Below are positions 8,113-17,283 of a DNA stretch of 64,000 nt, piece by piece. The translations under genes were made by a program, and so were the position numbers. How positions within the stretch are numbered: the stretch's first letter is position 1; every line of letters begins with the position of its first letter. The stretch is from the NCBI RefSeq assembly GCF_036013525.1, contig NZ_CP107853.1, forward strand, positions 992,001-1,056,000. Reading direction: 5' to 3'. The notes under the pieces are model-generated. The model had not been told where the DNA came from. It was given only the letters and a program-made list of their open reading frames with translations, and searched no databases. Source of the stretch: Nonomuraea sp. NBC_00507 (GTDB taxonomy: Bacteria; Actinomycetota; Actinomycetes; Streptosporangiales; Streptosporangiaceae).

Positions 8113-8556
8113 TCACGCTCGAGCCAGCGCCTTCTGGTAGCAGCGGGTCAGGGGCGCGTCCACGTACTTGCCGTAGGGCTCGGTGAGCGTGTACGCGCAC
8201 CGCTCGTAGAGCGCGATGGCCTCGGGTTGCCGCACGCCGGTGGCCAGGCGCAGCCGCCGGTAACCCAGCTCGCGGGCCAGGTCCTCCAGCGCCGACAGCA
8301 GTGACGTGGCGATGCCCCGGCCGCGATGGCCGGGAACCACGTACATCCGCTTGAGCTCCCCGGTGACGGCGTCCACGGGCTGGACGGCGCCGCAGGCGAC
8401 GGCCTGGCCGGCCACGGACGCCACGAGATATCTGGCCCCTTCCTTGACCTGCGAACGCCCGTCGGGCCCGTAACGGGCGACCAGCTCCGCGAACGCCGCG
8501 TCCAGCAACGTGGCCAGCTCGCCGTCGTCGGCGGTGCGCTCCTCGATCACCAGCAT
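8113..8556 (-). CDS. GNAT-family N-acetyltransferase
   Basis: A 147-residue cytoplasmic acetyltransferase. Motif A (M-Y-V-V-P-G-H-R-G-R-G-I-A-T-S-L-L) carries the R-G-x-G-x-A pyrophosphate loop that binds acetyl-CoA, and the C-terminal motif B region has E-A-I-A-L-Y-E-R-C-A-Y. The arrangement resembles YafP/small-molecule GNATs. The substrate cannot be read from sequence. The gene converges on the imine-reductase-like gene with a 12-bp gap and ends the minus-strand unit begun by the ROK gene, 9 bp upstream. Confidence 0.9.
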   Translation of the reverse strand: MLVIEERTADDGELATLLDAAFAELVARYGPDGRSQVKEGARYLVASVAGQAVACGAVQPVDAVTGELKRMYVVPGHRGRGIATSLLSALEDLARELGYRRLRLATGVRQPEAIALYERCAYTLTEPYGKYVDAPLTRCYQKALARA

Positions 8557-8565
8557 GGCGACATG

Positions 8566-9693
8566 TTAGAGGCCGAGGACCTCGGCGGGGTCGGCGAGGA
8601 CCCGCTGGATGACCAGCCCGGCCGCGCCCAGCACCGCCGCGTCCGCGCCGATCCCCGAGACGACGAGGGGCGGCGGCGTGCCGCGCATGTGACCGAGCCG
8701 GGTCCCGAGCCCGTCCGCCACCGGACCTTCCAGCCAGGGGAACAGCGGGGCGAAGATCCCGCCGAGCACGATCCTGCCGGGGTCGAGCAGGTGCACCGCA
8801 GAGGTGAGCGCCACACCGAGGGCGTGCCCGGCGTGCTCGCACGACTCCAGCGCGCGCCGATCACCCGACTCCAGGCGGGCCACCAGCGCGGCCACCGAGT
8901 CCAGGGGGCCGAGCAGAGCGTCCTGTCCCGCGTACACCTCCAGGCAGCCGCGCCCGCCGCACCGGCACGCGGGCCCGTCGGGCACGACGACGACGTGGCC
9001 CAGCTCGCCGGCCTGCCCGAACGTGCCGCGGAACACCGTGTCGCCGACGACGAGCCCCGCTCCGATGCCGATCTCGCCGGAGACGTACAGGAAGTCCGTG
9101 GCCCGCGAGCCGAACCACAGCTCGCCCAGCGCCGCCAGGTTGGCCTCGTTGTCGATGGTGAGGTCGTCCACCCGCACGTCGCGCCAGCCCAGGTGTGGGG
9201 CGTGACGCAGCACCCCGCCTTCCACGGTCCCCGGCACGGCCAGGGCGGCGCCGATGACCCGCAACCCGGCCGACTCGGCCTCGACGGTGGTCTCCTTCAC
9301 CAGGTCGCGCAGCCGCTCCAGGATCTCCGCCGGGTTCGAGTTGCGGTTGTCGGCCGGCTGGGTGCGGCGCAGCCGTACGGTGCGGGTGAGGTCGACGACG
9401 CAGGCGGCCAGGTAGTCGATGTTGATCTCCAGCCCGAGCGTGGCCACCCGATGGCCGCTCAGGCTCACCGCCACGCCGGGGCGACCGCGCTCGCCGCCGC
9501 GCACCGCGCCGCTCTCGGTCACCACCCCCGCCTCCAGCAGGTCCGCGACCAGGCTCGACACGGTGGTCTTGGTCAATCCGGTCATCTCAGCGAGCGCGGC
9601 CCGGGTGTGAGGTCCTGTTCCGTGGATGGCGCCGAGTACTACGGCCAAGTTACGGGCACGCATGGAATCATGCCGGACACCTCTTGACGACAC
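8566..9693 (-). CDS. ROK-family transcriptional repressor (XylR-like)
   Basis: A 375-residue regulator with an N-terminal winged helix (about 15-75; [11 protein letters not shown] recognition helix) and a ROK sugar-kinase-like domain. The ROK zinc motif [12 protein letters not shown] is complete, and the sugar-site block [10 protein letters not shown] is present. I placed the start at GTG 9693 because AGGAGG lies 8 bp upstream; an in-frame GTG at 9702 overlaps that site. It is divergent from xylA, so it is most likely the xylose-responsive repressor of that operon. The ROK domain itself probably does not phosphorylate sugar, since ROK repressors usually lost that activity (family knowledge). 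Confidence 0.92.
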   Translation of the reverse strand: MSSRGVRHDSMRARNLAVVLGAIHGTGPHTRAALAEMTGLTKTTVSSLVADLLEAGVVTESGAVRGGERGRPGVAVSLSGHRVATLGLEINIDYLAACVVDLTRTVRLRRTQPADNRNSNPAEILERLRDLVKETTVEAESAGLRVIGAALAVPGTVEGGVLRHAPHLGWRDVRVDDLTIDNEANLAALGELWFGSRATDFLYVSGEIGIGAGLVVGDTVFRGTFGQAGELGHVVVVPDGPACRCGGRGCLEVYAGQDALLGPLDSVAALVARLESGDRRALESCEHAGHALGVALTSAVHLLDPGRIVLGGIFAPLFPWLEGPVADGLGTRLGHMRGTPPPLVVSGIGADAAVLGAAGLVIQRVLADPAEVLGL

Positions 9694-9711
9694 CCCATCC
9701 ACCTCCTCAGG

Positions 9712-9737
9712 ATTATGTACAGATTATGGACTAATAT
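9712..9737. promoter_or_regulatory. ROK operator/xylA promoter candidate
   Basis: An AT-rich patch in the 60-bp divergent gap carries ATTATG twice, at 9712-9717 and 9723-9728, spaced by 11 bp (one helical turn), followed by TAATAT at 9732-9737, a possible -10 element 16 bp before the xylA start. The placement suits a repressor site overlapping the xylA promoter. Confidence 0.45.
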
Positions 9738-9753
9738 CAGGGAGCGCACGCAA

Positions 9754-10905
9754 ATGACCGCATTCACCCCGACCCCGGACGACCGCTTCTCCTTCGGCCT
9801 GTGGACCGTGGGCTGGCAGGCGCGCGACCCGTTCGGCGACGCCTCCCGCCCCGCGCTCGACCCGGTGGAGACCGTGCACCGCCTGGCCGAGCTGGGCGCC
9901 TACGGCGTCAGCTTCCACGACGACGACCTGCTCGCCGTCGAGCCCGACCGGGACAAGGCCATCGCCGCCTTCAGGAAGGCCCTGGACGAGACCGGCATGA
10001 AGGTCCCGGCGGCCACCACGAACCTGTTCACCCACCCGGTGTTCAAGGACGGCGCCTTCACCAGCAACGACCGCGACGTGCGCCGCTACGCCCTGCGCAA
10101 GGTCATGCGCAACCTCGACCTGGCCGCCTCGCTCGGCGCGAAGACGTACGTGTGCTGGGGCGGGCGCGAGGGCGCCGAGTCCGACGCCGCCAAGGACGTC
10201 AAGGCCGCCATGGACCGCTACAAGGAGGGCCTGGACCTCATCTGCCAGTACGTCATCGACAAGGGCTACGACATCCGCTTCGCCATCGAGCCCAAGCCGA
10301 ACGAGCCCCGCGGCGACATCCTCCTGCCCACGATCGGCCACGCCCTGGCCCTGATCAACGAGCTGGAGCACCCCGAGATGGTGGGCGTGAACCCCGAGGT
10401 CGGCCACGAGCAGATGGCCGGGCTCAACTTCGTGCACGGCATCGCCCAGGCCCTGTGGCGCGGCAAGCTCTTCCACATCGACCTCAATGGCCAGCACGGC
10501 CCGAAGTACGACCAGGACCTGATCTTCGGGCACGGCGATCTGAAGAGCGCGTTCTTCCTGGTGGACCTGCTGGAGTCGCACGGCTACGACGGCCCGCTGG
10601 TCTTCGACTACAAGCCGCTGCGTACCGATGACCCCGAGGACGTGTGGGTCTCGGCCGCGGCGAACATGCGCACCTACCTGATCCTCAAGGACAAGGCCGC
10701 CAAGTTCCGCCAGGACCCCGAGGTCCAGGAGGCCATCCGCGCCTCGCGCGTGGACGAGCTGGCCCAGCCCACGCTGGCGGCGGGTGAGACCTGGCAGGAC
10801 CTGGCCAAGGACGACTTCGACGTCGAGGCGGCGGCCCTGCGCGGCTTCCACTTCACCCGGCTCAACCAGCTCGCGCTCGAGCACCTCATGGGGGTCCGCG
10901 GATGA
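9754..10905 (+). CDS. xylA: xylose isomerase
   Basis: A 383-residue TIM-barrel metalloenzyme interconverting D-xylose and D-xylulose (also D-glucose/D-fructose). The group I (actinobacterial) signature [16 protein letters not shown] opens the protein. The catalytic H55 is in S-F-H-D-D-D-L, and the metal-site blocks [17 protein letters not shown] and D-L-N-G-Q-H-G are intact. The ATG at 9754 has GGGAG about 9 bp upstream and gives the length usual for Streptomyces-type XylA. It heads a tightly coupled operon with two more sugar enzymes, and no xylB kinase is adjacent. Confidence 0.98.
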   Translation: MTAFTPTPDDRFSFGLWTVGWQARDPFGDASRPALDPVETVHRLAELGAYGVSFHDDDLLAVEPDRDKAIAAFRKALDETGMKVPAATTNLFTHPVFKDGAFTSNDRDVRRYALRKVMRNLDLAASLGAKTYVCWGGREGAESDAAKDVKAAMDRYKEGLDLICQYVIDKGYDIRFAIEPKPNEPRGDILLPTIGHALALINELEHPEMVGVNPEVGHEQMAGLNFVHGIAQALWRGKLFHIDLNGQHGPKYDQDLIFGHGDLKSAFFLVDLLESHGYDGPLVFDYKPLRTDDPEDVWVSAAANMRTYLILKDKAAKFRQDPEVQEAIRASRVDELAQPTLAAGETWQDLAKDDFDVEAAALRGFHFTRLNQLALEHLMGVRG

Positions 10906-11645
10906 GCAAACCGGTCAGCGTCCAGCTGTACACGGTCAGGGAGGCGATGGCCGCCGACCGCGATGCCGTCTTACGGCGCATCGCGGAGCTCGGCTACCAG
11001 GCGGTGGAGCCTTACGACCCGACGGCCGACCCCAAGGGCTTCCGCCAGATGGCCGACGACCTGGGGCTGAGCGTGTCGAGCACGCACGCCTACGCGCTGC
11101 TCAGCCAGGAGCCCGCGAAGGTCTTCGACGCCATCGCCACGGTCGGCACCGACCTGGTGATCCTCCCCGGCGGCATCGCCGAGGAGGAGTTCACCACCCG
11201 CGACGGCCTCCAGCGCACCGCCGACCTGCTGAACGGCCTGGCCGAGCAGGCGGCGGGGCACGGCATGCGAATGGGCTACCACAACCACTGGTGGGAGATC
11301 GAGCCGCAGGTCGAGGGCCGGCACGCCATCGAGGTGCTGGCCGACCTGCTCGCCCCCGAGGTCTTCCTGGAGATCGACACCTACTGGGCGGCCGTGGGCG
11401 GCGCCGACGTGCCCGCCCTGCTCGGCCGCCTGGCCGAGCGCACGCTGGCGCTGCACGTCAAGGACGGGCCGGTGGTCAAGGGCGAGCCGCACGTCGCGGT
11501 GGGCCAGGGCGTCATGCCCGTGCCCGGCATCCTGGCCGCCGCGCCCGCTGCCTGGCGCATCGTCGAGCTCGACGAGTGCGCGACCGACATCTTCGCCGCT
11601 CTCGCGGACAGTCACGCCTATCTCACCTCCTTGGAGGGCTCTTGA
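10902..11645 (+). CDS. TIM-barrel sugar phosphate isomerase/epimerase
   Basis: A 247-residue AP-endonuclease-2-type TIM barrel (IolE/IolI/hydroxypyruvate isomerase group). The metal-site segments Y-H-N-H-W-W-E, L-E-I-D-T-Y-W, L-H-V-K-D-G and V-E-L-D-E-C are present. It overlaps the xylA stop by ATGA, so it is translated from the same message. The group includes keto-sugar epimerases and 3-keto-glycoside processing enzymes; partnered with the downstream Gfo/Idh/MocA dehydrogenase it may act on a 3-keto sugar or on xylulose-related intermediates. The exact substrate is not deducible. Confidence 0.85.
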   Translation: MSKPVSVQLYTVREAMAADRDAVLRRIAELGYQAVEPYDPTADPKGFRQMADDLGLSVSSTHAYALLSQEPAKVFDAIATVGTDLVILPGGIAEEEFTTRDGLQRTADLLNGLAEQAAGHGMRMGYHNHWWEIEPQVEGRHAIEVLADLLAPEVFLEIDTYWAAVGGADVPALLGRLAERTLALHVKDGPVVKGEPHVAVGQGVMPVPGILAAAPAAWRIVELDECATDIFAALADSHAYLTSLEGS

Positions 11646-12745
11646 GTCATGGCCCCGTCGGCGTCGCCCTGGTCGGCGCCGGAAACATCAGTGGCCAGTA
11701 CCTCCGCAACCTCACCGCCTTCCCCGACGTGCGCGTGCTCGGCGTCGGGGACCTCGACGCCGAGCGTGCCGCCGAGGTCGCGCGGGAGTACGACGTCCCC
11801 GTGTCGGGCCACCTCGGGACGGTGCTCGCCGTGCCCGAGGTCGAGATCGTCGTCAACCTCACCATCCCGTCCGCGCACGCGGCCGTCGCGCTGGAGTCGC
11901 TGCGCGCGGGCAAGCACGTGTACGGCGAGAAGCCCTTCGCCATGAACACCGACGACGGAACGAAGATCATGACCGAGGCCGCCAACCTCGGCCTGCGGGT
12001 CGGTGGCGCCCCCGACACCTTCCTCGGCGCCGGGCTCCAGTCCACGGTGCACGCCCTGCGCTCGGGCGTCATCGGCGAGCCGGTCGCCGTCACGGCGGCC
12101 ACGCAGAGCCTCGGCCCGGAGTCCTGGCATCCCAACCCCGAGTTCTTCTACCAGCCCGGCGGCGGGCCGCTGTTCGACCTCGGCCCCTACTACCTGACCG
12201 CCCTGGTGTCCCTGCTCGGCCCCGTCGCCCGGGTGGCGGCGGACAGCCGCAGGGCCCGTGACCAGCGGGTTGTCGGCTCGGGGCCGAAGGCAGGGAAGAT
12301 CTTCCCGGTGGACGTGCCGACCCACGTCAACGCCCTGCTCGACTTCCCGGGCACGGCCACGGCGGCGGCCACGTTCAGCTTCGACTCGGCCGTCAACCGC
12401 AGGATGATCGAGATCATCGGCACCGAGGGCGCGCTGTCGCTCCCCGACCCGAACACCTTCGAGGGGCCGCTGCTGGCCCGCGGCCTGCACGACACCGACT
12501 GGCGGGAACTGCCCCTGTCCGGCACCACGGCCGGGCGCGGCATCGGCGTCCTGGACATGGCCAGGTCGATCCGCGCGGGCACGGCGCATCGGGCGTCCGG
12601 TGAGCTGGCGTACCACGTGCTGGAGCTCATGGTCGCCATCGCCGATTCCGGCGAACGATCGGAGTTCCGCCCGATCGCCTCGAGCCTGACCGCGCCGGAG
12701 CCGCTTCCCGCCGCGTGGGACCCGTACGCGCGCACGCTGCCCTGA
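11642..12745 (+). CDS. Gfo/Idh/MocA-family oxidoreductase
   Basis: A 367-residue NAD(P)-dependent sugar or inositol dehydrogenase. The Rossmann motif V-G-A-G-N-I-S-G lies at about residues 10-17 and the catalytic-lysine motif is G-E-K-P-F-A. The start is best read as TTG at 11642, which overlaps the preceding stop (TTGA) and has GGAGGG 3 bp upstream; no ATG or GTG is suitably placed before the dinucleotide-binding strand. This makes the third coupled gene of the xylA operon. The C-terminal beta-sheet domain contains G-G-G-P-L-F-D-L-G-P-Y, usual for the family. The substrate is unknown. Confidence 0.88.
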   Translation: MSHGPVGVALVGAGNISGQYLRNLTAFPDVRVLGVGDLDAERAAEVAREYDVPVSGHLGTVLAVPEVEIVVNLTIPSAHAAVALESLRAGKHVYGEKPFAMNTDDGTKIMTEAANLGLRVGGAPDTFLGAGLQSTVHALRSGVIGEPVAVTAATQSLGPESWHPNPEFFYQPGGGPLFDLGPYYLTALVSLLGPVARVAADSRRARDQRVVGSGPKAGKIFPVDVPTHVNALLDFPGTATAAATFSFDSAVNRRMIEIIGTEGALSLPDPNTFEGPLLARGLHDTDWRELPLSGTTAGRGIGVLDMARSIRAGTAHRASGELAYHVLELMVAIADSGERSEFRPIASSLTAPEPLPAAWDPYARTLP

Positions 12746-12795
12746 GCTTCGCGAATACGTTGGCCTGAGCCACCGGGAACCGCGAGAATGGCCCG

Positions 12796-14397
12796 ATGGC
12801 TACGAGTGGCGAGACCGACTGGGTGTCCAGGTTCGCGGACCAGGTGATCTCCGAAGCGGAGAAACGCGCGCCTGGCACCCCCATCGTCTGCGCCTCCGGC
12901 CTGAGCCCGTCCGGGCCAGTCCACCTGGGCAACCTGCGCGAGATCATGACGCCCCACCTCGTCGCCGACGAGATCAGGCGGCGTGGGGTCGCGTGCACGC
13001 ACCTGCTGTCCTGGGATGACTACGACCGGTTCCGCAGGGTGCCCGCGGGCATCGACCCGTCGTGGGCCGAGCACATCGGCAAGCCGCTGACGTCGGTGCC
13101 CGCCCCGCCGGGCAGCGCACACGCCAACTGGGCCGAGCACTTCAAGGCACCCATGATCGAGGCCATGGCCGAGCTGGGCGTGCAGTGCCGGACGATCAGC
13201 CAGACCGAGCAATACACCTCGGGCGCCTACCGGGAGCAGATCCTGCTGGCGGTGCGCGAGCGGGCAGCGATCGACGCCGTGTTGTCGCGGCACCGGTCGA
13301 AGCAGGTGGAGGACTACTTCCCCTACAAGCCCTACTGCGACCTGTGCGGGCGCGACCTCACGACCGTCACGGCCTACGACGATGCGACCACCGAGCTGGC
13401 CTACACCTGCGAGTGCGGCTTCGGCGAGACCGTGCGGCTGGCCGAGCACGACCGCGGCAAGCTGGTGTGGAAGGTCGACTGGCCGATGCGGTGGGCGTAC
13501 GAGGGCGTGATCTTCGAGCCGTCCGGCGTCGACCACCACTCTCCGGGCTCGGCGTGGATCGTCGGCGGCCGGATCGTGTCCGAGGTGTTCGGCGGGCAGC
13601 AGCCGATCGGCCCCATGTACGCGTTCGTCGGCATCACCGGCATGGCCAAGATGAGCAGCTCCAAGGGAGACGTGCCGACCGCGGCCGACGCCCTGGAGAT
13701 CATGGAGGCGCCGGTGCTGCGCTGGCTGTACGCCCGCCGCAAGCCGGCCCAGTCCTTCAAGATCGCCTTCGACCAGGAGATCCACCGGCTCTACGACGAG
13801 TGGGACGCCCTGGGCCGCAAGGTGGCCGCGGGCCAGGCCCAGCCCGCCGAGCTGGCCGCCTACGACCGCGCGGTGCACACGGCCGAGGGCCCGCTGCCCG
13901 TCACCCCGCGCCCCGTCCCCTACCGGACTCTGGCCTCCATCGTGGATATCACGACCGGCCACAGCGAGCAGACCCTGCGCATCCTGCGCGACCTCGACGG
14001 GATCGGCGACCTCGACGCCGCCCGCCCCCGCCTGGACCGGGCACAGCGCTGGGTCGACGCCCACCTGCCCGCCGACCAGCGCACCCGGGTGCGGGAGTCG
14101 CCGGACGAGGAGCTGCTCGACTCGCTCGGCGCGAGCGAGCGGGAGTCGCTGCGGCTTCTGGCCGACGGCCTCGACGACTGGTCACTCGACGGGCTGACCA
14201 CGCTCGTGTACGGGGTGCCGAAGCTCCAGGCGGGCCTGCCCGCCGACGCCGACCCCACCCCTGAGCTCAAGGCCGCACAACGGGCCTTCTTCGCCCTGCT
14301 CTACAAGCTGCTCGTCGGCCGCGACACCGGCCCACGGCTTCCCACACTCCTGCTCGCCGTGGGCGCCGACCGGGTCAGGAAACTCGTGGGCGCGTGA
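12796..14397 (+). CDS. lysS: lysyl-tRNA synthetase, class I
   Basis: A 533-residue class I aminoacyl-tRNA synthetase charging tRNA-Lys. The HIGH-type motif is H-L-G-N (residues 43-46, after G-L-S-P-S-G-P-V) and the KMSKS-type motif is K-M-S-S-S (285-289). A zinc-binding pair C-D-L-C-G ... C-E-C-G lies between them. The helical C-terminal anticodon-binding cage is present. Class I LysRS is characteristic of archaea and of some bacteria, including a number of actinomycetes; whether a class II enzyme is also encoded elsewhere cannot be seen here. The next gene starts within its stop codon. Confidence 0.96.
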   Translation: MATSGETDWVSRFADQVISEAEKRAPGTPIVCASGLSPSGPVHLGNLREIMTPHLVADEIRRRGVACTHLLSWDDYDRFRRVPAGIDPSWAEHIGKPLTSVPAPPGSAHANWAEHFKAPMIEAMAELGVQCRTISQTEQYTSGAYREQILLAVRERAAIDAVLSRHRSKQVEDYFPYKPYCDLCGRDLTTVTAYDDATTELAYTCECGFGETVRLAEHDRGKLVWKVDWPMRWAYEGVIFEPSGVDHHSPGSAWIVGGRIVSEVFGGQQPIGPMYAFVGITGMAKMSSSKGDVPTAADALEIMEAPVLRWLYARRKPAQSFKIAFDQEIHRLYDEWDALGRKVAAGQAQPAELAAYDRAVHTAEGPLPVTPRPVPYRTLASIVDITTGHSEQTLRILRDLDGIGDLDAARPRLDRAQRWVDAHLPADQRTRVRESPDEELLDSLGASERESLRLLADGLDDWSLDGLTTLVYGVPKLQAGLPADADPTPELKAAQRAFFALLYKLLVGRDTGPRLPTLLLAVGADRVRKLVGA

Positions 14398-14936
14398 ACG
14401 GCGCGGTCCTCATCACCGGCGTCTCGGCCGCAGGCAAGTCCACCGTGGCGCAGGCCCTGGCCGAGCGCCTGCCTCGCGCGGCCCACGTCCGCGGCGACAC
14501 CTTCCGCCGCATGGTGGTCTCCGGCCGCGCCGAGATGACGCCCGAGCCGATCGACGAGGCGGTCCGCCAACTCCACCTCCGTTACCGGATCGCGGCGACC
14601 ACGGCCGACCTGTACGCCGAAGCCGGGTTCACACCGATCGTCCAGGACGTCATCCTCGGAACGGACCTGGAGCGCTTCACGAAGCTCATCCGCACCCGCC
14701 CGTTGCACGTGATCGTGCTCGCTCCGGACCCGGCCGCGGTGGAGGCTCGGGAGCGGGCCAGGGCCAAGGACGGCTACGGCGGCGGCTGGACGGTGACCCT
14801 GCTCGACCAGGTGCTCCACCGCGAGACCCCGCGCATCGGCCTGTGGCTGGACACCTCGCGACAGAGCCCGGAGGAGACGGTGGAGGAGATCCTTTCAAGG
14901 ATCGGCGAAGCGAGAGTCGACGACGATCTTCCTTAG
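14394..14936 (+). CDS. P-loop kinase/phosphotransferase (CPT-like)
   Basis: A 180-residue P-loop NTPase. Walker A is G-V-S-A-A-G-K-S-T (residues 9-17), followed by R-G-D-T-F-R-R, resembling chloramphenicol phosphotransferase and shikimate-kinase-like small-molecule kinases. A possible lid region with R-E-R-A-R-A-K-D-G-Y-G-G-G-W follows. The GTG start at 14394 overlaps the lysS stop (GTGA), so translation is coupled. The substrate is unknown; chloramphenicol resistance should not be assumed. Linkage to lysS may be incidental, or may indicate a role in tRNA or lysine metabolism. Confidence 0.8.
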   Translation: MNGAVLITGVSAAGKSTVAQALAERLPRAAHVRGDTFRRMVVSGRAEMTPEPIDEAVRQLHLRYRIAATTADLYAEAGFTPIVQDVILGTDLERFTKLIRTRPLHVIVLAPDPAAVEARERARAKDGYGGGWTVTLLDQVLHRETPRIGLWLDTSRQSPEETVEEILSRIGEARVDDDLP

Positions 14937-14966
14937 ACAGGACCAATGCAAGGCAGAGTCAAGTCG

Positions 14967-14982
14967 CCTGCATGTGTGCAGG
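14967..14982 (+). promoter_or_regulatory. hairpin overlapping the ribosome-binding site of the GT2 gene
   Basis: CCTGCA at 14967-14972 and TGCAGG at 14977-14982 form a 6-bp stem with a 4-base loop. The right arm overlaps the GGAGG Shine-Dalgarno sequence at 14981-14985. It could modulate translation of the downstream glycosyltransferase; short stems like this also occur by chance. Confidence 0.3.
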
Positions 14983-14996
14983 AGGACCTTGTTTCC

Positions 14997-15725
14997 ATGA
15001 ACAAGCAGCATTCCGCCGCCAGCGTCAGTGTCATCGTTCCCGCGATGAACGAGGCCGAGAACCTTCCCCACGTCTTCGCCACGCTGCCCGACTGGATCGA
15101 CGAGGTGATCCTGGTCGACGGCAACTCGACCGACGACACCATCGCCGTGGCGCGGAGGCTGCGCCCGGACCTGCGGGTCGTCGTGCAGACCCGGCGCGGC
15201 AAGGGCAACGCGCTCATCGAAGGCTTCCAGGCCGCCAAGGGCGACATCATCGTGATGATCGACGCTGACGGCTCCACGGACGGCCGTGAGATCCGCTCCT
15301 TCGTCGACACCTTGCTCACCGGCGCCGACTTCGCCAAGGGCTCCAGATACGCGCCCGGCGGCGGCTCCGACGACCTCAGCCCGTGGCGCTCGCTCGGCAA
15401 CAAGGTCCTCACCGGGCTGACCAACCTGCTCTACGGCACCCGCTACACCGACCTCTGTTACGGCTACAACGCCTTCTGGGCGCGCCACCTGGACGCCCTT
15501 GACCTCGATTGCGACGGTTTCGAAATCGAGACGCTGATGAACGTCCGCGCCGCCCAGGCCGGGCTCGTCATCCGCGAGGTCCCCAGCCACGAGCGCTCCC
15601 GCATCCACGGCACCAGCAACCTGAACGCCGTCCGCGACGGCTGGCGCGTCCTCAAGACGATCATGCGGGAACGTGGGCGCGGCACCGCCGTGACGACGCA
15701 GACCCAAGTAGCGCTCGCGAAATGA
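14997..15725 (+). CDS. family 2 glycosyltransferase (polyprenyl-phosphate sugar transferase type)
   Basis: A 242-residue GT-A fold glycosyltransferase. The N-terminal strand V-I-V-P-A-M-N-E-A-E-N and D-G-N-S-T-D-D-T bind the nucleotide, and the DXD-type metal motif is I-D-A-D-G-S. There are no transmembrane segments, unlike many dolichol-phosphate mannosyltransferase homologues. The ATG at 14997 is preceded by GGAGG; an ATG at 14946 would add 17 poorly conserved residues. Members transfer GlcNAc, mannose or glucose to a polyprenyl phosphate or sugar acceptor. It is followed by a ketopantoate-reductase family gene after 19 bp. Confidence 0.88.
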   Translation: MNKQHSAASVSVIVPAMNEAENLPHVFATLPDWIDEVILVDGNSTDDTIAVARRLRPDLRVVVQTRRGKGNALIEGFQAAKGDIIVMIDADGSTDGREIRSFVDTLLTGADFAKGSRYAPGGGSDDLSPWRSLGNKVLTGLTNLLYGTRYTDLCYGYNAFWARHLDALDLDCDGFEIETLMNVRAAQAGLVIREVPSHERSRIHGTSNLNAVRDGWRVLKTIMRERGRGTAVTTQTQVALAK

Positions 15726-15744
15726 GGAATGACATCCTCTGACA

Positions 15745-16716
15745 ATGCGCTACATAGTGATCGGAGCAGGAGCCGTTGGTGGAACCATTGGTGCCCGCCT
15801 GTACCAAGGCGGGCACAACGTTCTGCTCATCGCGAGAGGCGCCCACTACGAAGCGCTGAAGCGGGACGGCCTGCGCCTGATCACCCCTGAGACCACCGAG
15901 ACCCTCGACATCCCCGCCGCCGACGGCCCCGTGCCGGCCCGCGACGACGACGTGCTGATCCTGGCCACCAAGTCCCAGGACACGATCGCCGCGCTGGCCG
16001 ACTGGCCGACGGACCTGCCCGTGGTGTGCGCCCAGAACGGCGTCGCCAACGAGCGCATGGTCCTGCGGCGGTTTTCGCGCGTTTACGGCATGTGCGTCTG
16101 GCTGCCCGCCCAGCACCTGGAGCCCGGCGTGGTGGCCGCCCACGGCTACCCGTACTCGGGCATGCTGCACGTCGGGCGCTATCCACAAGGTGTGGACGAC
16201 CTCGCCCCGCGCATCGCCACCGACCTCGCCAAGCGGGGCCTCGTGGCCCGCGCGCTCCCCGATGTGATGCGCTGGAAGCACGGCAAACTCCTCGGCAACC
16301 TCGCCAACGCCGTGGAAGCCCTCGTCGGCCATGCCGACGGCATGGCGGCGGTCGTGGACCGGGCCCGGGCCGAGGCCATGGACGTGCTGGACAAGGCCGG
16401 CATCGCGTACTCCACCCCTGAGGACGAACGCCAGATGCGTGGCCACCAGGTGGACATGCGCCCCATCGAGGGCGTCGACCGCGGCGGCGGCTCATCGTGG
16501 CAGAGCCTGGCCAGGGCCAGCGGCTCCATCGAGGCCGACTACCTCAACGGCGAGATCGTCCTGCTCGGCCGCCTGCACGGCGTGCCCACGCCGGTCAACG
16601 AGGTGCTGCGGCGCGAGGCGAACCGGCATGCCCGCGAGAAGCTCCCGCCCGCCTCGATGCCGCTGGAGACGCTGGTCGCGCTCATCGACGAGCGTTGCGC
16701 AGCCGAATCCCGCTGA
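15745..16716 (+). CDS. ketopantoate reductase (PanE/ApbA) family protein
   Basis: A 323-residue NADPH-dependent reductase of the ApbA/PanE family. The Rossmann motif is G-A-G-A-V-G-G (residues 6-12), followed by the C-terminal helical domain with K-H-G-K-L-L-G-N-L-A-N (the catalytic Lys region) and a S-S-W-Q-S-L-A-R substrate-loop block, close to the family S-S-M-x-x-D. The family makes pantoate for coenzyme A, but many members act on other 2-keto acids, and the relaxed motif here argues against certainty. Its 3' end overlaps the convergent DUF6886 gene by 35 bp. Confidence 0.82.
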   Translation: MRYIVIGAGAVGGTIGARLYQGGHNVLLIARGAHYEALKRDGLRLITPETTETLDIPAADGPVPARDDDVLILATKSQDTIAALADWPTDLPVVCAQNGVANERMVLRRFSRVYGMCVWLPAQHLEPGVVAAHGYPYSGMLHVGRYPQGVDDLAPRIATDLAKRGLVARALPDVMRWKHGKLLGNLANAVEALVGHADGMAAVVDRARAEAMDVLDKAGIAYSTPEDERQMRGHQVDMRPIEGVDRGGGSSWQSLARASGSIEADYLNGEIVLLGRLHGVPTPVNEVLRREANRHAREKLPPASMPLETLVALIDERCAAESR

Positions 16717-17221
16717 ACTCCAGCGTGCTCTCGATCACCTCGTGCCAGAACGCCCACAGGTTGGGCAGCACCCGCAACTGAATCCCCGCCTCTTCGTGCA
16801 GCTCGAACAGGTCACCCACGCGCTCGGGCGGACCGAGCGGCTCGACCGGCACCTTCGCGACCACCGCACTCGGCGGGTCGCCGATGGGCGCGAAGTCGTC
16901 GGCCGGCAGGCGGTAGGCGTACAGCTTGACATCCCTGAGGGCGTCGAGCCAGCCGTATTCGATGGCGTGCACACGCTCACCGCAGCCAGGGCCGATGATG
17001 CGGACCTTGTCCTCCTCTGTGGTGCGCGGCCCCACCCACGCCATCGCCCGCGGGCAGGCGCGCGGGAACCAGTAGTCGGGGCAACGGTCATGGTCGACCG
17101 CCCACACGTACGCCTCGCTCAGCGCGCTCGTGGGCGCCACGTGCGGGACGAACCGCTCGATCGTCGGGTCCTCGGAGAAGTGGAGCACCTGTCCGGGCTC
17201 GGGTCTCATGAACGTCATCAT
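16682..17221 (-). CDS. DUF6886-like conserved protein
   Basis: A 179-residue soluble protein without signal or membrane segments. The conserved opening L-H-F-S-E-D-P-T-I-E-R-F-V-P-H-V-A-P-T and Y-V-W-A-V-D, C-P-D-Y-W-F-P-R blocks match a family I remember as DUF6886; function unknown. Three in-frame ATGs (17221, 17218, 17209) are possible. It converges on, and overlaps, the ketopantoate-reductase gene, and is divergent from a small membrane protein. The several conserved Cys, His and Trp residues suggest an enzyme rather than a structural protein, but nothing more can be said. Confidence 0.72.
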   Translation of the reverse strand: MMTFMRPEPGQVLHFSEDPTIERFVPHVAPTSALSEAYVWAVDHDRCPDYWFPRACPRAMAWVGPRTTEEDKVRIIGPGCGERVHAIEYGWLDALRDVKLYAYRLPADDFAPIGDPPSAVVAKVPVEPLGPPERVGDLFELHEEAGIQLRVLPNLWAFWHEVIESTLEFSGIRLRNARR

Positions 17222-17283
17222 CGCGCATACCCCGACGCCATCGGGGAAGGAGAACCGCGCTCTGACGACAAGGGGTGAGTTGG

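Noticed and set aside
14394..14936. Chloramphenicol resistance gene
   Set aside because: The P-loop kinase only shares the general CPT/shikimate-kinase fold; nothing specific to chloramphenicol binding can be shown.
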